In this document: positions 9,126 to 16,807 of the stretch, in pieces
Layout of the letters: each line of letters begins with the position of its first letter
Position numbering within the stretch: position 1 is the first letter of the stretch
Source of the DNA: PMG-095 sp049324695
Lineage (GTDB): Bacteria; Myxococcota_A; Polyangia; Polyangiales; Polyangiaceae
Assembly (NCBI GenBank): GCA_049324695.1
Contig: JBMOMJ010000002.1
Coordinates: 124,001-188,000, forward strand
Direction of reading: 5' to 3'
Length of the DNA stretch: 64,000 nt
Notes under the pieces: model-generated
Told to the model about the DNA's origin: nothing
What the model saw: the letters and a program-made list of their open reading frames with translations, nothing else
Databases searched by the model: none
Program-made: the position numbers and the translations under genes

Positions 9126-9497
9126 GACACAACTCCCGTTTCCGCGAGTTGCATAGCAGAACCTGCGGGCGGCTGGCACCCCCGGCTGGCACCGCATGAA
9201 ACTCCGCGCGCCAGCTGCTGCCGGGAGCTCACCAGCGCGGTTCAGATGCCTTCGGAGGACGTGGGCGCGACAATCAAGAGACGTATACGCGACGAGCAGC
9301 GCAACCTCGAACCTCGACTTCGAAGGACCGCGGATCGTCCTCTGGGGTGACAATCCCAAACGCTCACGTCGTACCTTCTAAGAAGGCCTTTCACAGCGCA
9401 TCCTCAGCTTGCGCGAGGAAGTTACGAAACTGTTCCGCGCCGATCTACTCCCGGCGATTATCTCACCCGCCAAGTTTAGATTTCGAGAGAGCTTGGC
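9126..9497. other. Intergenic region between divergent genes
   Basis: This 372-base stretch separates the membrane-protein gene (minus) and the lyase gene (plus). Short frames in it are Arg/Ser-rich shadows. A GAGAG motif at 9485-9489 lies at suitable distance before the lyase start at 9498. No RNA gene or repeat was recognised. Confidence 0.4.
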
Positions 9498-12400
9498 ATG
9501 TGTATGAATCGGCGTCGGCTGACGCCAACGAGAATTGGTACCATGGCGGCAATCGCCCTCGCGGCGTGTGCACCCAATGATGGCTCGACGGTCCTTGAGC
9601 GCGTCGCCACATCGACGCTCCCGCTCGACGCCGAGTCGTGCAGCGACATGGTTCCATGCGCTTCCGGGCTCGTGTGTGTCGAAGCGGCACTAGGGCGCGA
9701 GTCGAATCGTTGTGAGCGTCCTCGCGCTCTCTATGCATTCCTCGAGAACGACGACAGCGGCGAAGGACTGCAGCGCGCCGTGGCTCAGGTGCGTGGAAGC
9801 TGGCTCACGGAACGCTCTCTTTCCCCCTTGGCGGTGCTTCCATATTCGATGACTTTGGAGAGTGGTCAGGCCGTGCTGTGTCACGATCGCAACGGGGATG
9901 CCGGACACCCGTGCTGGGTGCCGGACTGGTCACGCTACTTGCGACCAGGGAGCATCGCGACCAAGTACGACACGTTCACGTTCTTCGGCATGCGCGGCCT
10001 CAGGTTTTTGGTTTCGGGCTGGCGCAACGCAAGTGACCGAGATATTTCTGAAGTTGCGGGCGCTGAGCTGTCACCTGTGATGTGGCGCAGCAATTTCCGG
10101 AACACGCTGCTAGCCGCCATCGATTCGTTCACGAACGCGCTCGCTCTGCCTTTTGCGTTTGAAAGCGATCCTTCGCCAGCGAGCAAAACCGGGTGGCTGA
10201 GTCCCAACGCGCCCTTCGACCCAGGACTCGCGCTTTGGGATCCCGCATTCAACGAGAACTGCAAGACCGAAAAGACGGGCGTTTTAGTGCCCGGCTATTC
10301 CGACCTCTACTACTACGACATCCGCGCAACGCTTTGGGACAGGCACGGCTCCGCGTTTCGCGCCATGACGATGGTGAACGCCTACTTCCAGCTGCGAGGG
10401 CTGCTCACTCGTGAACAGCGCGTGCGTTGGCTGAAAACACTCAGAGACATCGGCGATATGCTTTCGCTGAGCGGGTCCTTCGAACCTGGGCAAAACCACG
10501 GGATTTCGGAAGCAGCCGCTTTGCTCCAGCTCGGCACCGAGTTCGTCGGCCACGATTTGCCGTTGGTTCCCGAATCGACGAGCTTGGAGCCTGCCTGGCG
10601 TCAGCTCGCGTTGAGCCGATTGAACGACGTGATCAGCGATACGACGCTGAGCGATGGCGCCCAAATTGAGCAGTCGCTTTTCTACCACAATTACGAGCTC
10701 GCGTTTCTCATCGAGATTGCGAAGTACCTGAATTTGCATCCAGAGGCCGGGCGCTTGGACGAAGCCGGGAGCAACTACGATCGAGCCGCGTGTGCGGACG
10801 GCAGCGTGTTCGACTATCACGTCGAACCGGATCCAGCGCTGTCTTCGAGCAACGTCATCAACTCCGGCGTGCGCATCGCGTTGCACACCGCCATGCCGTC
10901 CGCGGATCTGCCCATGCTCGGCTCGAGCCCGACGGCGAATATCGGGCTGCAGTTTGGACCGTCGTTCGACATCTATGTTGCCGACAATCCCAGCGATCCG
11001 CTCGCCGCGCAGTTCGACTTCGTCCGCTCCGTTGGAGTGCGGGGCGCCGCGCCGAGCCCCTCAGAACGCATGCAGGTATTCGAGGATTCGGGCTACGTCA
11101 CGATGCGCTCGGCATTCGTCCCGCGCGTCGCAGCACAGACGCACGTGCTCTTCAATACGGCGCCCTCGCGCAACGTGCACGCTCACCTAGATGCGCTCAG
11201 CGTGCACTTGTTCGGAGACGATCCGACGACGAGCACGACCAAGGACGGCTCAACGCTGCTAGGCGACTCGGGCTGGTTCAGCTACTCGAGTGACCAGCGC
11301 CACTACTTCGAGAGCACGCTCGCGCACAACACGGTGAGCGTTGATCGGCTGAACCAATGCTCGTGGACAGTCGACGGCAAACGGCTCGACCCGAACAATC
11401 CCAATTCGGTGCTGATCGGCTGCGCTGCGCTGCCCAGCGTGCCACAGCGGACTCCCGGCTGGCCCGCTGGAACCTCAATGCGTGGTGCTTCGCTTCGCGA
11501 CCCGAACGGCGATACGCGAGTCCTGTACCAGTCGGCAGAAGCAGGGCTCTACGCCGGGGTCTCGCATCGGCGCGGCGTAGCGCTCTTCGGGCGGGAAATG
11601 CTGCTGGTTCTGGACCAGCTGACGAGCAGCAGCGCCCACGAATTCGTCCAAAACTGGCATCTTTCTTCCGCAGTCAGCGACGCGGTCACGCAATCCAGCG
11701 CTGAAACAGCTCACTACCGCTTCCGCGCGCCGAGCGGCGCAGCAATCTTTTCGGGACACTTCTCGCGCACAGCCTCGAGTCGTTTCCAGCTTCAGTACGG
11801 CACCTGTGGTTCGTGCGTCGGCAATCTGTGCGGTGGCACAGCGTGTTCCGAACCAACACAGGGCTGGTACTCAACCGGCGAGAACCTCAAGGCACCAACC
11901 TGGGTGCTCGAGCGCTCCGAAACCGCGAACACAGTGACGTGGGCGAGCCTATTTTTGCTCAGCAGCCTCGCAGCGTCCAACCCAGAGCTCACACTCACAT
12001 CGTCGGCTAACGCGAGTGATCACCAAGTTTCGTTCACCCTTCCAGATGGCATGAACGTCTCGCTCGCCGTGCAGAACTTCGCCGCGCAAAACGAGCAAGT
12101 CTCGGTAACGTATCCGATGGGCGGCGTGCTCGCCTCATACTCGTTCGAAGGCAACCCCGCAGCGGCGCGCGACCTCGAAGAAGGTCTTGCCGTGAGCGTG
12201 ACCGTCCCGGGCGAAACAAGCGGCCTTGTCACGAGCGTGAGCGGAGTCGTTGACAATGCCTACCGCTACGAGGCGGGTCGCACGCTGCTCGGAAGCCCCA
12301 ATAGCTTCGCGTTCATGCACCGGCCACGTGCGGCTTTCACATTGGCCTTCTGGTTGCAAATGAACGCAGAAACGGTCAGCGCAAGCGGAGGCACTCAAGC

Positions 12401-12833
12401 GATTTTCAGCACCTCGACTTGGTCGAACGCCGGAACCGGCATCGAGCTGTACTTCCAAGACGACGTTACGCGCGACAATGCATTGCGCTTTCTGATTCGC
12501 GGCAACGGAGGCACGCCCCTTTCAGTCGGCGCGAATCGCATCGTGCCTGACGACCGTGCGTGGCATCACTACGCCGTCACGTTCGACGCGAACCTCCCCG
12601 ACGATCAAGTTCGCTTCTTCCGCGATGGCGTCGGTTTCGGCCGCGGAGGAAAAGCCCTTGCGCTCTCCACCGCGGCTCCAGACGCAGGCGCTGTGATTGG
12701 CGCAAAGCCGGGCGACGACCTGGCCTATCCACTCAACGCCGCCCTCGACGAGTTCGTCGTCTTCAAGCGCGCGCTGACCGATCGCGATGTTGCCGCCCTC
12801 TACAACTCAGGGCGCGGCCTCAGAGCGCACTGA
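9498..12833 (+). CDS. Secreted lipoprotein polysaccharide lyase, heparinase II/III-like with LamG-like C-terminus
   Basis: This 1111-residue protein begins with a lipoprotein signal (RRRLTPTRIGTMAAIALAAC, lipobox LAAC), so it is probably an outer-membrane lipoprotein. Residues about 90-480 resemble the alpha/alpha-barrel of PL8/alginate/heparinase lyases (NHGISEAAALLQLG). Residues about 530-830 carry the heparinase II/III beta-sheet signature: VHAHLDALSVHLFG, LLGDSGWFSY and YFESTLAHNTVSVD. The last ~225 residues form a concanavalin/LamG-like domain (FTLAFWLQMN, WHHYAVTFD, DEFVVFKRALTDRDVAALYNS), which usually binds carbohydrate. It likely cleaves acidic polysaccharide by beta-elimination; the exact substrate is unknown. 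ATG at 9498 or 9504 could start it. Confidence 0.8.
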   Translation: MCMNRRRLTPTRIGTMAAIALAACAPNDGSTVLERVATSTLPLDAESCSDMVPCASGLVCVEAALGRESNRCERPRALYAFLENDDSGEGLQRAVAQVRGSWLTERSLSPLAVLPYSMTLESGQAVLCHDRNGDAGHPCWVPDWSRYLRPGSIATKYDTFTFFGMRGLRFLVSGWRNASDRDISEVAGAELSPVMWRSNFRNTLLAAIDSFTNALALPFAFESDPSPASKTGWLSPNAPFDPGLALWDPAFNENCKTEKTGVLVPGYSDLYYYDIRATLWDRHGSAFRAMTMVNAYFQLRGLLTREQRVRWLKTLRDIGDMLSLSGSFEPGQNHGISEAAALLQLGTEFVGHDLPLVPESTSLEPAWRQLALSRLNDVISDTTLSDGAQIEQSLFYHNYELAFLIEIAKYLNLHPEAGRLDEAGSNYDRAACADGSVFDYHVEPDPALSSSNVINSGVRIALHTAMPSADLPMLGSSPTANIGLQFGPSFDIYVADNPSDPLAAQFDFVRSVGVRGAAPSPSERMQVFEDSGYVTMRSAFVPRVAAQTHVLFNTAPSRNVHAHLDALSVHLFGDDPTTSTTKDGSTLLGDSGWFSYSSDQRHYFESTLAHNTVSVDRLNQCSWTVDGKRLDPNNPNSVLIGCAALPSVPQRTPGWPAGTSMRGASLRDPNGDTRVLYQSAEAGLYAGVSHRRGVALFGREMLLVLDQLTSSSAHEFVQNWHLSSAVSDAVTQSSAETAHYRFRAPSGAAIFSGHFSRTASSRFQLQYGTCGSCVGNLCGGTACSEPTQGWYSTGENLKAPTWVLERSETANTVTWASLFLLSSLAASNPELTLTSSANASDHQVSFTLPDGMNVSLAVQNFAAQNEQVSVTYPMGGVLASYSFEGNPAAARDLEEGLAVSVTVPGETSGLVTSVSGVVDNAYRYEAGRTLLGSPNSFAFMHRPRAAFTLAFWLQMNAETVSASGGTQAIFSTSTWSNAGTGIELYFQDDVTRDNALRFLIRGNGGTPLSVGANRIVPDDRAWHHYAVTFDANLPDDQVRFFRDGVGFGRGGKALALSTAAPDAGAVIGAKPGDDLAYPLNAALDEFVVFKRALTDRDVAALYNSGRGLRAH

Positions 12834-12880
12834 CGATGCGCTGCCCGCAGTTTCGAGCGACTGCGACGCTGCTTGAGAAC

Positions 12881-12898
12881 TGGAGCCGAGGGGGATCG
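12881..12898 (-). repeat. 18-base copy of the tRNA-Ala(GGC) 3' end (att-like)
   Basis: The 18 bases at 12881-12898 are identical to 16084-16101, the 3' end of the tRNA-Ala gene on the minus strand, in the same orientation. Duplicated tRNA 3' ends are the classic footprint of site-specific integration. The 3.2 kb between the copies carries a toxin-antitoxin pair and decayed helicase/nuclease genes. No integrase is visible, so this is a candidate remnant attachment site rather than a proven one. Confidence 0.6.
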
Positions 12899-12953
12899 CC
12901 GGCGGTGCGGACTCACCCGAGGCCGCACACGCGCTCGGCTATCCGCTGCGGCG

Positions 12954-13129
12954 CGAGCGCGCACTGGCTCGCGACATCCGAAGGCTTGGAACGCCCTGGA
13001 CGCTCGTGCGCGAGTCCGACGCAATCGCCATCGGTGGCCGGAGTACCTGCGTTCAGAGCTTGGCGCGCTGCGAGGAGCCGCCAATCGCCCGCTCATCGTC
13101 TGCATCGACGAGTCCCTCGCATGCGCCGA
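12954..13129 (+). repeat. Direct repeat copy 1: fragment of a DUF790-type gene
   Basis: Bases 12954-13114 are identical to 15717-15877 (161 bases), with near-identity continuing to 13129. The encoded peptides (ALARDIRRLGTPWTLVRESD, then in another frame WPEYLRSELGALRGAANRPL and IVCIDESLACA) are C-terminal DUF790 sequence and include the same internal deletion seen in copy 2. After the repeat the frame continues to a stop at 13287 with unrelated residues. It is therefore a detached pseudogene fragment, either a partial duplication or the remains of an earlier insertion. Confidence 0.85.
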
Positions 13130-13440
13130 ACTGCGCCAGGAAGGGGCGGCCGCGCAATATCCCGTGCAATATTTCCGGCGCCGAGCGGCGTGGGCCGACG
13201 GTTCAGGAGGGGCGTCGGTGTGGGCTCTGACCTACGCTTTGGAGGCGGCGCTCGCTCGGAGCGAGCAGAAGAGACGCCAGCCGTGAGAGGAGACTGGTGC
13301 GTCGGAGGATCGGATCGCGCGGGCGATCGCCAGCGTGGAAACGGGGGGGCGCTGCCGATTGCGGCGGCCGAAACCGGGCCAGCCCCTGGGGTTCCCGCCT
13401 CTGCCTGGCCGGGGTGGGCAGGGCGTCCTAGGATACATCC
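13130..13440. other. Sequence between the DUF790 fragment and the antitoxin gene
   Basis: About 310 bases of very GC-rich sequence. The frame running out of the DUF790 fragment (ELRQEGAAAQYPVQYFRRRA and onward, stop at 13287) has no recognisable domain. The promoter of the toxin-antitoxin operon should lie in the last ~100 bases, but no clear -35/-10 pair or palindromic operator was identified. Confidence 0.4.
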
Positions 13441-13668
13441 ATGGCTGACGCAGCTCGTGTTCTCCAAGATGCTCTCGCTCTGGCGGCGGACGAACGCGCC
13501 CGCATCGCGCATGAGTTGATCAGTAGTCTGGAGCCCGACGACGGGGGCGTCGCGGCCGCCTGGAGCGAAGAGATTCGGAAACGTATCGATGAGCTTGAAG
13601 GCGGTACCGCCGAACTCGACTCCTGGGAGACCGCTCGAGCTCGCCTCGAAGCAGCCGGTCGCAGGTGA
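13441..13668 (+). CDS. Antitoxin of a type II toxin-antitoxin system (addiction module component family)
   Basis: The 75-residue protein MADAARVLQDALALAADERA followed by RIAHELISSLEP matches the small acidic unstable antitoxin family (addiction module component, TIGR02574/PF09720 type), which folds as an N-terminal helix pair and wraps around a RelE/ParE toxin. It lies immediately upstream of the toxin gene with a 4-base GTGA overlap, the standard order. Such antitoxins neutralise the toxin and repress the operon. The pair lies inside the tRNA-Ala-bounded segment and may stabilise it. Confidence 0.88.
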   Translation: MADAARVLQDALALAADERARIAHELISSLEPDDGGVAAAWSEEIRKRIDELEGGTAELDSWETARARLEAAGRR

Positions 13669-13961
13669 CGCTCGTCCGGTTCCACAGGGCCGCCACCGAT
13701 GAGGCCGAGGAGGCGATCCGTTGGTACAACAAACGTGTGCCGGGCCTCGGAGACGACTTTCGGGTTGAACTGTTGTCCGGCGTCGAGCGAATCATCGAGC
13801 TGCCGCTCGCGTGGCCCGTGAGTACCTACGATCGCCGCGCGCGGCGCTTCCTACTGGCGAGATTTCCCTACGCGATCGTCTACGTTGGGACGAAAGACAC
13901 GGTGACGGTCATCGCGGTTGCGCACGCAAAGCGACGTCCTGGCTATTGGCGCGATCGATGA
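13665..13961 (+). CDS. RelE/ParE-family toxin
   Basis: The 98-residue product starts at a GTG overlapping the antitoxin stop. It has the ParE/RelE plan: N-terminal FHRAATDEAEEAIRWYNKR (two helices), FRVELLSGVERI, then beta strands YDRRARRFLLARFPYAIVYV and VTVIAVAHAKRRPGYWRDR at the C-terminus. These residues resemble ParE-like toxins that act on gyrase more than ribosome-dependent RelE, but the target cannot be decided from sequence. The gene appears intact and is one of the few intact genes between the two tRNA-Ala 3' ends. Confidence 0.9.
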   Translation: MTLVRFHRAATDEAEEAIRWYNKRVPGLGDDFRVELLSGVERIIELPLAWPVSTYDRRARRFLLARFPYAIVYVGTKDTVTVIAVAHAKRRPGYWRDR

Positions 13962-14101
13962 GATCCCCGTAGCAAACGCGCTTCGCGACCATCGTCTGGC
14001 GGTGGCCAGCACCCGCCAGGCTTCGCCAGCACTCGGAGGCGTGGGTGAGCCGCAAATTACGGACGTTCGCGCTGGCACGACGCTTGCGGTAGCCGATGCG
14101 A

Positions 14102-14925
14102 ATGGAATCGATACGTCTCACGTTCGATCGCGGCACGCTTCGGCTCGACGGAGAGGTGAGCGCCCTTCGCGGGCGCTTCGTTTCGACGAGCGTACCGGGT
14201 TTCATCGCGCGCCGGCCTACAAGTACGCGACCTTAATTCAGGCGGCACGCGAGCGCGGGCTGGCCGTCGACGACCAGCTTTGCAGCGGATTTCGTGCCAT
14301 TGAGCAGACACCTGCACCGCCGTCACTTCGCCCCTATCAAGAACAGGTGCTCGCCGCGTTTCAGCGCTTCGGAAGGCGAGGAATCATTGCGCTGCCAACG
14401 GGTAGCGGGAAGACGCGTGCCGCGTGCGCGGCGCTAGCATACGCGCGCGTGAGTACGCTCGTGCTGGTACCTACTCGCGTCCTCCTCGACCAGTGGGTTG
14501 CGACGCTTCGCTCCCAATTCGGCGATCCCATCGGCGTAGTGGGCGACGGCATGCAGCGCCTTGCGCGCATTACCGTCATGACATTCGAGAGCGGGTATCG
14601 CTGTCTCGATCGTTTCGGCGACGCCCGAAAGGAACGCGAGACCATCCTTGAAGACTTTCGCGAGCGTCGGGTTCGAGCGATTTGCAGCGCGCGCGTTTTG
14701 AATGAGGGCGTTGACGTACCAGAAGCCAATGTCGCGATCATCGTTGCAGGAGCGCTCGGAGCGCGTGAGCACGTGCAACGCATCGGACGTATTTTGCGCC
14801 CGAGTGAAGGAAAGCGTGCGCTCGCATACGAGCTCGTCACCTTGGGCAGCACCGACGAGGCGCGCACGCGCGCCCGCAGGAGGCGACTTGCTACCGGCCC
14901 ATCTGCTCCTGGTCACGTCGCATGA
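14102..14925 (+). pseudogene. Decayed XPB-like SF2 DNA helicase
   Basis: The N-terminus (MESIRLTFDRGTLRLDGEVS, from 14102) and the main body (FDERTGFHRAPAYKY onward) lie in different frames, so a frameshift occurs near 14160-14185. Present in the body are the Q-like RPYQ, Walker A LPTGSGKT, motif Ia LVPTRVLLDQW, motif V ARVLNEGVDVPEANVAI and motif VI QRIGRILRPSEGKRALAY. Missing is everything between MTFESGYRCLDRFGD and RKERETILEDF: the DExH box and motifs III and IV, roughly 190 residues in family members, lost in frame. It cannot hydrolyse ATP. In archaea and some bacteria XPB is paired with Bax1 (DUF790), which is exactly the next gene. Confidence 0.85.
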
Positions 14926-16007
14926 GAACCATCCGGGCCGTGCAGCGCCGCGCTATCTCACACCGCGCGACGAAGTCTGGGTGCAGAAAGTCGCAATAGC
15001 GCGCGACGCTTTCGTGGGGCGAACGGTGGGCGAACGCAACGCGGAGCTCCCGGCCTTGGCGCGAGCGATCGCCCGGGAGCACGGTGCCGCCAAGCGCGTC
15101 GCAGATGGAGTGGTCCACGTGCTTGTCAGGCAATTCACGACGGAGATCGATGCTGCTGCGGACCCCAGCCATGTTCGCAGAATTACCTTCGAGGAGGCCG
15201 CGCGCGAGGAAACATTCAATCGTGGAGCGGCCCTTGCGAGCGCAGCGCACCGACTATCTCTGACGGTCGATGCAGCCGAGCATGCTCTGTTCGCGGATCG
15301 GCCGTCACGGCGAAAGATAACAGCTGCCAAAGCAACGTTGAACGCCGGAGAGCTCGTCGAAGCGTACAACCTGGCGCTCGTGCAGGGACTTCTCGTTCGC
15401 TCAGAGCAGGTTTGGGTAGAGGTCCGCGAGCACGTTCGCGCCGTAGTTCGTTTCGCGAAGCTCGCGTCACTCTTGTGCACATACTCCGTCTGTGAAAGTG
15501 GCACGCGCCTCGATGTCTCCGGGCCGCTGCCGATCCTGCGCCACACCACGAAGTACGGCTTCGCGCTCGCGTCGTTCTTTCCGGCAGTGGTAGCCACCTC
15601 CGGCTTTCGGCTCGAAGCGCGCTGTGTGCTCGGGGCGAGCCCATGCTCGTTCGGATCGACGCGTGCGACCGGATCGCTCGAACGCACAAGCTTCCGAGGG
15701 ATGCTGATAGCGCCGTCGAGCGCGCACTGGCTCGCGACATCCGAAGGCTTGGAACGCCCTGGACGCTCGTGCGCGAGTCCGACGCAATCGCCATCGGTGG
15801 CCGGAGTACCTGCGTTCAGAGCTTGGCGCGCTGCGAGGAGCCGCCAATCGCCCGCTCATCGTCTGCATCGACGAGTCGCTCGCGTGCGCCGATGGAGAGA
15901 TTCCCGGTGCGGTTTTGCGCTTCAGACGTCGTATCGACGCCGCCACGCTGATCGCCGCTGCCGAACGCGCGCGCGCAACTCTGCGGAGAGCGCACAATCG
16001 GTCTTAA
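14888..16007 (+). pseudogene. Decayed DUF790 / Bax1-like nuclease gene
   Basis: A TTG at 14888, 4 bases after AGGAGG (14878-14883), opens LLPAHLLLVTSHENHPGRAA and then PRYLTPRDEVW, a DUF790-type N-terminus. The middle matches the family well (YNLALVQGLLVRS, GPLPILRHTTKYGFALASFF). At about 15642 the frame changes to MLVRIDACDRIARTHKLPRD and then ALARDIRRLGTPWTLVRESD. At about 15795 roughly 25-30 codons are missing, including the expected PDF...EIVGFW nuclease core, and the frame changes again to WPEYLRSELGALRG and IVCIDESLACADGEIPGAVL, ending at TAA 16005-16007. Bax1 is the endonuclease partner of XPB helicase; this copy must be inactive. Confidence 0.82.
15717..15892 (+). repeat. Direct repeat copy 2, inside the DUF790 pseudogene
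   Basis: This is the partner of 12954-13129: 161 identical bases (15717-15877), then mismatches at two positions before divergence at 15892. Offset between copies is 2763 bases. The internal deletion that removes the nuclease core is present in both copies, so the duplication (or gene conversion) happened after the deletion. Confidence 0.88.
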
Positions 16008-16083
16008 CGTCCATCGCCGACCGGATGTTGCGCGTGCCCCCTTGGCGTCGTCGGAAATAGCCTAACGGATACGAGAAATGAAG

Positions 16084-16156
16084 TGGAGCCGAGGGGGATC
16101 GAACCCCTGACCTCATGACTGCCAGTCATGCGCTCTCCCAGCTGAGCTACGGCCCC
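16084..16156 (-). tRNA. tRNA-Ala (anticodon GGC)
   Basis: On the minus strand the sequence starts GGGGCCGTAGCTCAGCTGGG and ends GATCCCCCTCGGCTCCA, with a full cloverleaf: a 7-base acceptor stem (GGGGCCG paired to CGGCTCC with G-U/mismatch tolerance), D arm GCTC/GAGC, anticodon arm TGACT-GGC-AGTCA and T arm with GTTCGATCC. The anticodon GGC reads GCC (Ala). CCA is not encoded. The last 18 bases recur at 12881, suggesting the gene served as an integration site. Confidence 0.95.
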
Positions 16157-16241
16157 GGGAAAGAAGGTGGCGGAACGTGACACGGACCTCGCGAGTTGGC
16201 GAGCAGAAAACGCTGATGCCACGCCGCTTTTTTTGGATGTG

Positions 16242-16604
16242 TCAGTGGGCGGCGGGCGGCGGAACCGGCATGGGTGGCCGGGGCGGCGGAGGAACGGCGG
16301 GGTTCGGCAGTGGGCGCGGACGCAAGACGGCGTCGTTCGGCGCAGGAGCTGGGCGCGCAGGCGCGGGTGGAGGCGGGGCCGGCGCGGCTGCCGCCGTGGC
16401 ACTTGTGCCAGCTTCCGTCGGCGGCTCATCGGAGCGCGTGAAAAGGAAGCCGAGCAAGCCCAGGAGGAACAACGCGCCGCCCAGGAGCGGCAGCCAGGCA
16501 GGAGACTCCGGCTCGGGAGGCGGAGGCTCAGCGTGGTGGTCGTCGTGGTCGTCGTGACCATCGACGTCGTGCTCGTCGTCCGTCGCGTGATGCGTGGAAC
16601 TCAT
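16242..16604 (-). CDS. Hypothetical single-pass membrane protein, His/Asp-rich N-terminus
   Basis: From the ATG at 16604 the product is 120 residues: MSSTHHATDDEHDVDGHDDH with more His/Asp (a possible metal-binding stretch), a PPPPEPESP linker, a transmembrane helix (WLPLLGGALFLLGLLGFLF, about residues 40-58), and an Ala/Pro-rich tail that is probably periplasmic. No domain was recognised. The frame is open upstream to 16739 but that part is Ser/Arg-rich and unlikely. It is divergent from the kinase gene at 16808 and next to tRNA-Ala. Confidence 0.6.
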   Translation of the reverse strand: MSSTHHATDDEHDVDGHDDHDDHHAEPPPPEPESPAWLPLLGGALFLLGLLGFLFTRSDEPPTEAGTSATAAAAPAPPPPAPARPAPAPNDAVLRPRPLPNPAVPPPPRPPMPVPPPAAH

Positions 16605-16807
16605 CGCGATGGGCTTATCTCGCGGTTCTGCCGCTGAATCAAGCCTCTCGCTGGACCGGGCCGCCACCCGGGCTTTACTGGCGTTCAGCCCTTTGCTGGA
16701 CGACTGCCCCCGTTGGCCGGCAGAATGACCGAGCCTCAATCCTTCAAGCGGCGAAGTTCAAAGTACGCGACGCGGACTTCAAAGTACCTGACACCTCTAC
16801 GGAGCGG

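Noticed and set aside
12560..13519. A 319-residue plus-strand frame across the end of the lyase gene and the repeat region
   Set aside because: It overlaps the lyase gene in another frame, is very rich in Arg/Ser/Ala/Pro, has no domain, and runs through the DUF790 fragment out of frame.
13918..14101. N-terminal part of the plus-strand helicase frame (MRTQSDVLAIGAIDE...)
   Set aside because: It overlaps the toxin gene and lacks helicase character; the XPB-like N-terminus is found in another frame from 14102.
16743..16792. Short direct repeat TTCAAAGTAC before the second kinase gene as an operator
   Set aside because: Only two 10-base copies, with no palindrome or promoter match; too little to support a regulatory call.
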